Shown here: positions 55,821-64,000 of the stretch, piece by piece
Layout of the letters: the number at the start of each line of letters is the position of its first letter
Position numbering within the stretch: position 1 is the stretch's first letter
From: [Phialemoniopsis] sp. UDSM-2020
Taxonomy: Eukaryota; Ascomycota; Sordariomycetes; Thyridiales; Thyridiaceae
Assembly (NCBI GenBank): GCA_018873225.1
Contig: JAEILZ010000005.1
Coordinates: 4,216,001 to 4,280,000, forward strand
Direction: 5' to 3'
Length of the DNA stretch: 64,000 nt
The notes under the pieces: generated by a model
Seen by the model: only the letters and a program-made list of their open reading frames with translations
Databases searched by the model: none
What the model was told of the DNA's origin: nothing
Program-made: the position numbers and the translations under genes

Positions 55821-58193
55821 CTAGGTCAGGCTCAGTCTCCTCCCGCCGAGAATTGTGAGTGCACTCTCCCATGAGTACTGCTTTGTGTGGTCCGCAGTTC
55901 CATCTTGCTGTGCTGGGTAGTATGCAGCTCGGGGGAACTGTTCGGACTGTGACCTCCGTTGGATTGAACATGCTTTCCACGTTCGAAACGGCCCGTGGTG
56001 CGAGCTCGCTGTCCTTGGATTCTCGTCACAGGTCAAGTCCCTTTGCCGCCAGACAGTCTCGATAACTTCGAGAGCAGGCGGGTAGCTCTGAAGAAGATTC
56101 ATCAGTATTTAACAAAGATTCCGTCAGCGGAGAGACGAACAAAGGGACCACTTACTCCAAAACGAGTATTTTCTAATAACTTGAAGATACTCAGGACGCT
56201 GAGGCGCTGTTCTTCGGTTGAAGCGACGCAGCCTGCAATAAAGACAGCCCATATTGGGAAGGCAGCGGTGATATGCTCGGGGGCGATGCTTAATGAGAGC
56301 CGGAAAATGTCGTTGATCATGTCATGTCGCCTTTTCCTACACTCTGGTATGATGCTAGGCCAACAAAGCGCACAGGTTTCGTCCAAGAACAAGAGTGCTG
56401 CCTGTCTGTGTGCCTCAGCCGTCGCGAGGACAACCTGTGTCTTGTCATCTTCGAGGGTTTGCTGTTGCCCACAACCCTCATCCTTGACTAGTTGCGCGTC
56501 AGAGTCAGGATTCCAAGGAAGTACCTGCCGCAGATTTTGCAGATCGTTCTCAATCCGTGTAACTCGCGCCTCTATGGCGTAGACCGCTTCGTTGGTGTGT
56601 TTGAGCTCGGCGATTTCCTCAATTAGTAGGAGCAGTTCATTGCTGAAGCCCTGGAACCCGTTTATGTAGACAAGACCATCCGCGTCTAGCCCGTACGGGA
56701 CATTGTCCAACCCGTCAGTTCCATGACAAGAAGGGTGAAATGCTTCGGCGCCAAGATCGGGGGTGTCCATCAGCCAGTCCATGCTGTCAAGCCAGTGAGG
56801 CGGATTCACGGCAGGCTCTTCATCAAGATTTGCCTCCATGAAGGTAGACAGGAAAGGTGAATCCAATAGATGTTGAGTGCTGCTTGTACGAATTTGTCTA
56901 GCTGGCGAAAAGTCGACCCTGAACACCGTTTTCGCCATGATGAGATGATAGGCAAAGTATTGCTTGCAGAATCTGATCACCTCTTCTGTAGAGGGTGACA
57001 TGGAAGAATGGTCTTCACAGGCATCGAGCAGTATCGAAATGGCGTGTAAATGGTCGGTCCATGTTGATCGACAATGGTCGGCTACCTAACAAGGCAGAGT
57101 TAGCTAACATCTTTGCTGTTCAGGCGGCTTTGAGTACGCCTAACGGCAGCCACCGTTTCGTCATCAATCATACGCACCTCAAACCAACAAAGAAGAAGCG
57201 CAGACGCAAGTGCGTCCGCCAAATCATCAGGACTTCGACTCATATTGGCTAGAAATTGCCTCAATCCAGAGAGAGCATGATGTAGATGAGAGAGCGCAGC
57301 AGCCCGATAGGTTCTGGATGTCCTCGCCAGCTTGTCAGCCGCGACTGCCAGCACACCGTGATATATCCTCCTGGACGATACAGCCATGGGCAGGATAATG
57401 TTCCTGAAAGGATTCTTGGCCCTGTCATCCATCATTGTTGCCATGCTGCATACTGATGCCTCGTAGAAGTCGAGGATGTATGCCTCTGTCGGTGTGATGT
57501 CTCCAAATATGCAAGACCAGCGACCACTGAAAACGGGTGATATGCTGTAACGATCACCGCTGGCCTCGGTTCTTAAAGATGACAATTCATGCGTGTCTGC
57601 TATATCGATCTCCACTTCGGTGTCAATGTCCTCGTGGCTAGGCTGGGTCGATTCCCAGTCGACTCCCGAGCCGATCTCGGTGTTGTCGTCGCAAGAATAC
57701 TCTGGCAGTGCCCGGAAGTAGATGCTGAGATCCTTGAAAGACGTATGGAGAAAGTGGTATGCGGCATCAGGGGAATTTGCGTATCGTGACTGAAGTGGCG
57801 TCCGAGATTGAGCCCCGGCGGCTGATGTTATTCGAGGCAGTCGGTTCTTGGCCAATTTAGAAGGGTGTATTTTTTTCGACTTCTTGAGCGCTACGCCTTC
57901 TCGACCGTGGCAAACTCCCCTGGCGGCAGAGTCTTCCATCCAGATCAGGCGCATCCCGTATGAACAAGATAGATTGGCCTTGCGGCATTTCAAACATGCG
58001 GGTCGCTGTTCTATAAGGTGAGCTGCTGTCAGTACGTAGCGTGGACGTGACACGGATAAAAAGTTGAGCCATGGGCTGTCGGGAACCCAGAATGTCTTCC
58101 CCGCAAAGAATCGAGTGACGTACCGTCGCATTTGACACTGCGATCGCGACAGGTCCAGCAACCTGTACGTGTCCGTTGATTTCGTCCGCTCAT
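55821..58193 (-). CDS. Zn2Cys6 transcription factor
   Basis: Exons 58193-58124, 58010-57145, 57085-56156 and 56087-55821 (introns 113, 59 and 68 nt) give 710 aa. The first exon holds MSGRNQRTRTGCWTCRDRSVKCD; the full cluster has cysteines 12, 15, 22, 29, 32 and 39 (CX2CX6CX6CX2CX6C), split by the first intron as in many fungal regulators. Downstream: a polar linker, then a fungal-specific domain (YILDFYEASVCSMATMMDDRAKNPFRNIILPMA, TWTDHLHAISILLDACEDH, PIWAVFIAGCVASTEEQR) of the Fungal_trans_2 type. The donor of intron 2 (GTTAGG) is slightly unusual but phase and branch (CTAAC) agree. Target unknown; neighbours are a dehydratase and an amadoriase. Confidence 0.9.
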
Positions 58194-58850
58194 CTCGAAT
58201 GATTCTCTGATCTTAAAGTGCCGCTGTCGAGTCTGTCAAGCCTGTCTACAGTCGATGGACAGTAGTCTTAGAGGAGATGGAGACGGTGAGGTCGGTCCTC
58301 CAGAATGCTACAGATGCGGAGGCATTTGGGTTCGCGAGACCGCCAAGGGCTTATCTGTGGGGCAAATCAGCTCCAGGCCAGGAGGGGTCTGGGGGTATCA
58401 CTTGTTATCCTAGCCACTGCGTCTGGGAACATGCTAACATCACTAGCACGTCGGACGGCGTCAATTCCAGAGTGGACTTGAGGACATTTGTGGTGTGGGC
58501 GGGAGAGTTCGGCGAGTTGTCACCTCCAACAAACTACATGCCTTCATGCGCGGTATCGCGAGCCATCCGAGCTCCTCCTAGATAGACCCCGTTGATGTCA
58601 ACTTGTCCTGATATACGGTTCATAGCCTTTGGAGTTGTGATGTCCAATAGGCGCTTGTTGATTCTCGAATCGTGTAGCAGAAAGACATCAAACTCGAATG
58701 TAATTCCAATACGCACAGTCCTTGCACTTCACAATGAACCCTTCGAGTGCAGTGAGGATTAACTGATGCTTATTCTGCTGAAAGGCTTTGTCTCTATGTT
58801 ATGTCCACCTCTAGGCTAGTATCTAGCTTTAAAATGTGTGTATGCTGTGC
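58194..58850. other. Intergenic region
   Basis: Promoter of the Zn2Cys6 gene and 3' flank of the amadoriase gene. A frame at 58277-58585 is not recognised. No gene supported. Confidence 0.45.
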
Positions 58851-60201
58851 CTAAAGTCTAGCACGCAGGGCCTCGCCGAGATCTTGAGTCTTGCTTGCTC
58901 TCCAAACAATGTGCTCGGGCACATCACCGGAGTTCTTCCACCTCCACCTAGTCGTCTCCTGTGCACCAGCTTCGAGCAAACGCAGAACAAAGTCGCCAAA
59001 AATTGGGAGCATCTTGAATCCATGGCCAGAGTCTCCTGACAACACTGCCAGAGACTGGCGGCTTCCTGGCGCAAAGTCGATGATGTAGTCAGAATCGCCC
59101 GTGTCAGCAAACCAGCACAAATGCGCGTCGATGAACGGGCGATCTGCGAAGCGTGGCACAGCCTCTCTGAGAAGCCGACGCATTTGCTTCTCGTCCTCCT
59201 TCAAGATGTAGTCGGATTCTTCGAGGGATGGATAAGGCAATGACGCCTTGTTCGGGGAACCGCGTCCATAATTTGTGTAGCCACCACCCATATGGCAGAT
59301 CTTGACTTTGTTCGTGGCCGGATCCGGCTCGAAGAAGAAGCCCATGTCTCGGACGTTGGCAACAGGCATTCCTCGCAAGGTCTCCGACTCCTCGGGCGTA
59401 AGTTGTATGTGCGCGACTCCCCAACAGCGCCCTACTACCTGGCGACTGATGGACGGTAGTAGACTGCCAACAGCAGCTCCCAAGGCTAAAATCGTTGTCT
59501 TTGCTTTGTGCACAGTCCCACCCCGACTTCGTGCGCCGATGCAGGTCTGCGTTCCAGGTGTGTACAGTAGCTCAACGACTTCACCATCTAGAGGACCCAT
59601 TTCGAAAGTCACACCAAGCTTGACACATGCATCGTAAACCGCTTGCATCGCGTTGGACGAATGTGCATATCCTGCTAGGGTATTGAGATATCCATTCCAC
59701 CCTGGCAGCTCGCCATCTAGTTGTTTCACAATATCTTTAATAGCCTTCGAGTCCGGACAGGGCTTGATCATATCCTTGAACTCGGAGTTGTTCTTGACCG
59801 ACGACAGGTACTTGGCCAAGGCCCCTTGGATGACGGGAGAGGCTTTGCCAGAAACGACGTTGAGAAAGCCCACCTGACGGAAGTGAGGCTGGTATAAAGA
59901 GTCGGTCTGCCATTTTCGAATAGCATCCTGGTATCTGTCAGTCGGAGTTCGGCGTCTGGTTCTGAGAAGGGGAGACAATGCTTACCAAAGCGTATTTGGT
60001 GTAGAACGGGTCTACGTATTCCGCCCGTATAATCTTGTTGATGTCGAAAGCTCCGGAGAAACGACTGGGAATCTTGTCATCTCTCTCAAGCACGGTGACA
60101 TTTGTGTACCCGGCGCGCGCAAGACTGTAAGCAGTGGCCAAGCCAAATGTGCCCGCGCCAAGGATAAGGACAGGGTCGCTTTTCTGTTGTTTTGAGGCCA
60201 T
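58851..60201 (-). CDS. Fructosyl amino acid oxidase (amadoriase), peroxisomal
   Basis: Exons 60201-59986 and 59927-58851 with a 58-nt phase-0 intron give 430 aa. FAD-binding GAGTFGLATAYSLARAGYTNVTVLERD at the N terminus (GxGxxG at residues 15-20), RFSGAFDINKIIRAEYVDPFYTKYA typical of the fructosyl amino acid oxidase/saccharopine oxidase group, and C-terminal GDSGHGFKMLPIFGDFVLRLLE where FAD is covalently or tightly held near the active site. The C terminus ARL is a PTS1-like tripeptide, suggesting peroxisomal location. It oxidises glycated amino acids, releasing glucosone and H2O2; saccharopine oxidase activity is an alternative. Confidence 0.93.
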
Positions 60202-60684
60202 CTTGTCTTGTCGAAGATTTCGTCTGAGGCGCGAGGCAAAGAGTGTCCGTCCAATACAGCTACAGTGGGCCAAACTTAGGTCGCACCCAAGCCGGTAATG
60301 CGATAAAGCAAATCGACACAGATGCTCACGGATTGCGGCCTGTGATGACTACGTCTTATGAATACTCGGTATGAATTGAGGAGTTCCGAAATGCGGCGTG
60401 TTGGCCTCAAGGTCTCCAGTTTTGGTGGTGTCACCTTTGACCAGCAGAACGCGGCAATCTCCACACCCGGAACCCACCATGCAGCTCCAAGCGACAGCCA
60501 CTCGGGCCACCTTATCGTTTACGCAACATGGAGGAGAATCAGTCTGCTCAGTGAGTTTGCGCCCTGTGATCGACGCTATTGGCGCTACTCTGCCAGCTCT
60601 GCCTGGTGTTGAAATTGAGGGGGATTGTGCCGCTATCAGGACAGCTGGCTCCACGGACGTATCGGCGGATTTGGGGAAGCCTAG

Positions 60685-60909
60685 CTCGCTAGATCAGGTG
60701 GGCATTGGCATGGATGGGCTGACGGGGGCCCTGCTCGAGAGGAAGTTCGAGGCGAAAAGGCTAGGGCCTCAAGCAGAAGCCCAAAAGTGGAGCGTGACGA
60801 CGACGGCTCGTCTCTACCCCAGGTGTTGTGGAGACCACACCCACTTGCCGAGCTTTTGAATGACTCTCTTATCAACCAGCCCCCGCTTCAGGGGCAGCAT
60901 TTTGACTGA
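60685..60909 (+). other. Possible 3' coding remnant or unrecognised small gene
   Basis: A 74-codon open stretch ends with VLWRPHPLAELLNDSLINQ followed by PPLQGQHFD and TGA, which looks protein-like rather than random. A separate frame from an ATG at 60479 covers the same DNA. No start or splice join gives a convincing complete protein. I do not recognise the family; it may be the tail of a decayed or mis-assembled gene. Confidence 0.2.
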
Positions 60910-61259
60910 TCTAGTAAGGGGGACAAAGTAGCCTTGATAGTGACAAAGCACACACAATTTCGTGCATGCCGCAAAGACTAGCACGGGCCAAGGCACTTTG
61001 TTGATTGTACACCAGTTGCGTAGAATGATGGTCACTGTGCTCACCTTACCCCAGTTGCCACCTTCGACTCGCGAGGTTCCCCAATTACATGTCTGACCAA
61101 GGACCAGGAGACGGGATTGAGCTGGATCACTCTGCCAGGTGCACATTGACAAAGCCACACAGCTGTCTTTCCTTCCTACCCCAACTCTTCCCTTTCCATG
61201 CCATGGAATTGGCGGACCTTTTGATAAGAACCGAAGAGGGATCGCACGTCTCTTTGGTG

Positions 61260-61266
61260 TATAAAA
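61260..61266 (+). promoter_or_regulatory. TATA box of MFS transporter
   Basis: TATAAAA about 150 bp before the ATG at 61412, followed by pyrimidine-rich sequence. Confidence 0.5.
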
Positions 61267-61411
61267 GGTTGCTCTGGCTCATGACCCAACGCAACCACCC
61301 TAGTGACTTCCCAACAGTGGCTGGCATCACTCGTCTACGGTTTTTCTTCATACTTCTTTGACCAACATTGTCCATCTCAACCATATCATCACTATCATTC
61401 CGACACAGATC

Positions 61412-63097
61412 ATGTCTCACCAACACGGGCAAGATCTCGAGGAGAAAGAGGCAAGGCTGGCCGCCCAGCCATCCAACACCCAGGGCGAGACCCGGCCTGT
61501 GCCTGCTGGCGCAGGTGCCGATGTAGCCGTCACGTTCCTGGCCAACCTCGACCCTGCCATCATCAACGAGCCTATCAGTGCCAAGGAAGCACGAAAGGTA
61601 CTCTGGAAGATCGATCTCATCATCCTGCCTCTTGTGACGTTCTCCGTCATCATGTCCGCAGTCGACAAGGTGATCATATCTAATGCCGCCATCTACGGCA
61701 TGCGGACCGACACGAAGCTCGTCGGCGACCAGTTCTCCTGGGTTGCCAGTATCTTCTATTTCGGCTACCTCCTTTTCGAGTGGCCTGCAAATCTCCTTAT
61801 CCAACGCCTACCTCTTCGAACCTTTTATTCCACCACGTTGTTGGGATGGGCCCTCTTGACCTTCTGCACGGCCGCCACGCATAACTTTGCAGGCTTGGCA
61901 GTTGTGAGGTTCCTCAGTATGTTGCATACGATCAGGTCTCTTGATTCTACTCGATGCTAACGCGTTATTGCAGTGGGTGCCTTCGAGGCTGTCGTCTTCC
62001 CGGTCTGCACCATCGTATCTGCGATGTGGTGGACTCGCAAGGAACAGCCAGTTCGCGTCGCTATTTGGTTCAACACACTGTCCTCGGTAATCACGGGATT
62101 GCTATCATACGGAGTCGGTCATGCACACAGTGCTGTGGCTCCGTGGAGGCTGCTCTTCATCGTTCTCGGCGCCATCACGACGCTCTGGGCAGTGATTGTG
62201 TACGCATTCCTCCCGAGCTCCCCCGTGGAAGCTTGGTACCTGACCGACCGCGAAAAATACATCTGCATTGAGCGCGTCCGAGGAAATAATACCGGTATTG
62301 AGGACAAGACAATCAAGTGGTACCAGGTCAAGGAGTGCTTGCTCGACCCGAAGCCTTGGCTTATTGCGATTTTTGCATGCAGCCAAAACATTCCCAATGG
62401 TGAGACACCAGACCCTATCAGAGATCTATCATGGTCGAAATACATCTGTGTGATACTGATCTAGACTCCAGGAGGACTGGTGACCTTTGCCGCAATCATT
62501 GTGACTGGCCTGGGCTTTGATCCGTTGACTACCACCCTTCTCGGTGTCCCTACCGGTGTCATTGCTACCATCTGGCAAATTATTCTTGCTTTGCTCTCGG
62601 CAAAATTGGACGGCTGGCGATGCGCAATCATCGCCGCTTCGCAAGCATTCCCCATCATCTCGGCAGTACTCATGTGGCAGCTTCAGGGCCACGCGAGCAG
62701 GCTCAGTCTGCTCGGCGCGTACTACGGCTTCTACTCCTACTGGGCACCATACGTGTTGTGTACATCCTTGCCACTAGCCAATACCTCTGGACACAGCAAG
62801 AAAGTCACAGCGAACGCCATGTTCTTCATCGGCTATTGCGTGGGCAATATCTTAGGACCGCAGGTCTTTCGCGCCAGTGACGCTCCAGAGTACAAGAATG
62901 GATATATTGGGCTTCTGGCATGCTTTATCGTTTCTGCGATCAGCATTTCCATCTATGGCTTCCTCTGTCGTCGGGAAAACAAGCGGCGCGACAAAGCCCA
63001 AGCAGGTGGCAATATGGCAACAGAGGGCGTCACTGAGTCTGAGTCGTTCTCGGACAAGACGGACAAGGAGAAGCCCGAGTTTCGATACGACTACTAG
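61412..63097 (+). CDS. MFS anion:cation symporter (allantoate/nicotinate permease-like)
   Basis: Exons 61412-61916, 61974-62399 and 62472-63097 (introns 57 and 72 nt, both phase 1) give 518 aa. A polar N terminus of about 60 residues is followed by 12 TM segments. Characteristic ACS (Dal5/Tna1-like) features are LWKIDLIILPLVTFSVIMSAVDKVIISNAAIYGM (variant of the usual LDRxNIGNA), FSWVASIFYFGYLLFEWPANLLIQRLP, and the loop ENPKR-equivalent after TM6 replaced by EAWYLTDREKYICIERVRGNNTG. Substrates in the family are allantoate, nicotinate, pantothenate and other carboxylates. The C terminus is charged and cytosolic. Confidence 0.92.
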
Positions 63098-63378
63098 CAT
63101 TGGGACTGCCACATGAAGTCATATTTCTGGAAGATTTGACTTCATCGTAAAGCATGACCTCGTGCCCGAGATACTGACAATCTCAAAATCTATTAGGAAA
63201 GCAGGATTGGTCAAATAGTTCAACGTCTTGATTTCGAATCGACCTTTAGTTTAGATGGAACCGTCTCAGGGTTGCTGTATTTGGTATAGTCTTTCAATTG
63301 ATTGCCTACAAGCAGTTTGGACTCAACGGCTAGAAAAGCTCCATTCACCAGTCCTTGTAATTCATATGCTCTAGACGA

Positions 63379-63825
63379 CTATTGTATAACTGCGGTGCAC
63401 TTCATCTCCACAAGTACAGACTTGTTGGGTGGCAGCAGGCTGACCTGAACACAAGTTCGAGCAGGCAACACATGTGCAATACTATCGTGCTCTTTGACAG
63501 ATATTCTGCGATTCCAGACTTCATTAACGGCGGCGTAGTCTCGTTCCATGTGAGTCAAGAATAGCGTGGCGTCAACAATATTTCCCAGGCCTGCCTTTCC
63601 CGAGGAAGCCGAGTCTATAACCTGCTCGACTTTGTCGAAAATTGCTTCCATCTGAATCCGAGCAGCATTGCCAGGTGTATTCTCGGGTGTCTGATCAGTG
63701 AATGGAGGGATAGTGCCGTCGGACTGTCGCGCAGTGGTTCCAGAGACGTACAGGAGGTGTTGGGGTCCAGTACCAAGTGGTACTTTGCGTCCAAGAGAGT
63801 AGGCAGCGAGTGGTGGAGGGGCCAT
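63379..63825 (-). CDS. RidA/YjgF family protein
   Basis: Intronless 148 aa from ATG at 63825; an upstream in-frame ATG is possible at about 63882 but adds an unconserved leader. RidA-type trimeric fold: QHLLYVSGTTARQSDGTIP, QMEAIFDKVEQVIDSA, DATLFLTHMERDYAAVNEVWNRRI, HVLPARTCVQVSLLPPNKSVLVEMKCTAV, with the conserved arginine in PART (Arg needed to bind the carboxylate of enamine/imine substrates). RidA proteins hydrolyse reactive 2-aminoacrylate produced by Ser/Thr dehydratases; a dehydratase gene lies 8 kb away, but no direct link is implied. The remaining 175 bp of the window hold only its upstream region. Confidence 0.9.
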   Translation of the reverse strand: MAPPPLAAYSLGRKVPLGTGPQHLLYVSGTTARQSDGTIPPFTDQTPENTPGNAARIQMEAIFDKVEQVIDSASSGKAGLGNIVDATLFLTHMERDYAAVNEVWNRRISVKEHDSIAHVLPARTCVQVSLLPPNKSVLVEMKCTAVIQ

Positions 63826-64000
63826 GTTGCCCCTGAATGATTGAGGATGTTCGACTCGACACAACACTACTTCCGTGATCAACTCAAGTCAAACCGAGAA
63901 GAGGAGTGGCGAAACGCGGCGAGCACAAAATAACGAACAGGACAGATGAACTCATTACCTGCCCGTGTGAGTGCCGAGATACTCTCTCCGAAGTTCTCTT

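Larger units (their letters stand above)
60202..61411. promoter_or_regulatory. Amadoriase/MFS shared upstream region
   Basis: Head-to-head region. Contains a possible coding remnant at 60685-60909 and a TATA box at 61260-61266. No complete gene supported. Confidence 0.4.

Overview
The window is nuclear DNA of a filamentous ascomycete (Pezizomycotina, probably Sordariomycetes-like). The evidence is many short introns of 46-113 nt with GT...CTRAC...AG signals, three Zn2Cys6 regulators, and a typical plant-associated or saprotrophic gene set: AA9 lytic polysaccharide monooxygenase, CE15 glucuronoyl esterase, triple CBM18 chitin-binding protein, DUF8021-like secreted protein, PTH11-like rhodopsin-domain protein, catalase-peroxidase and amadoriase. 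Gene models below were joined by hand from reading frames and splice signals. All coordinates are inferred from this sequence alone.

Layout. 0.6-6.1 kb: housekeeping-like genes (di-iron fatty acid hydroxylase/sterol desaturase relative, hotdog thioesterase, small Gly/Gln-rich protein, DAP1/MAPR haem protein, small putative membrane protein). 6.5-17.2 kb: putative cluster A, made of a cytosolic formylglycine sulfatase, an alpha-glucoside-type MFS sugar transporter (broken by an in-frame stop), two Gfo/Idh/MocA oxidoreductases and a Zn2Cys6 regulator. A near-identical 15-bp element (TGCCGAYWCTCCCCG) lies 224-320 bp upstream of the sulfatase, transporter, second oxidoreductase and regulator; the copy at 13.15 kb lies between the two divergent oxidoreductases. 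17.3-27.3 kb: putative cluster B, made of an amino-acid permease, an aspartate-aminotransferase-like enzyme, a Zn2Cys6 regulator (one-base frameshift), a HpcH/HpaI aldolase and a PEP-mutase-superfamily enzyme whose motifs match phosphonopyruvate hydrolase. Permease + transaminase + phosphonopyruvate hydrolase + regulator is the same set of parts as the bacterial L-phosphonoalanine (pal) pathway, so this is a candidate fungal C-P bond-cleaving cluster.

27.6-50.8 kb: mostly secreted and transport functions (DUF8021-like, CE15 esterase, rhodopsin-domain protein, an 11-exon six-hairpin glycosidase-like protein, CBM18 protein, UPF0303 protein, auxin-efflux-carrier family, aldo/keto reductase, APC permease, AA9, F-box-like protein, small secreted protein). 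50.9-63.8 kb: catalase-peroxidase, Ser/Thr dehydratase family enzyme, Zn2Cys6 regulator, fructosyl amino acid oxidase with a C-terminal peroxisomal-type tripeptide, MFS anion:cation-symporter-type carboxylate/vitamin transporter, and a RidA protein.

Several genes carry apparent lesions: a nonsense codon in the sugar transporter, a missing canonical splice donor in the cluster B permease, a frameshift inside the zinc cluster of the cluster B regulator, and a frame clash in a secreted protein. They may be real decay or assembly errors; raw-read checking would decide. No RNA genes, CRISPR arrays or transposons were recognised.
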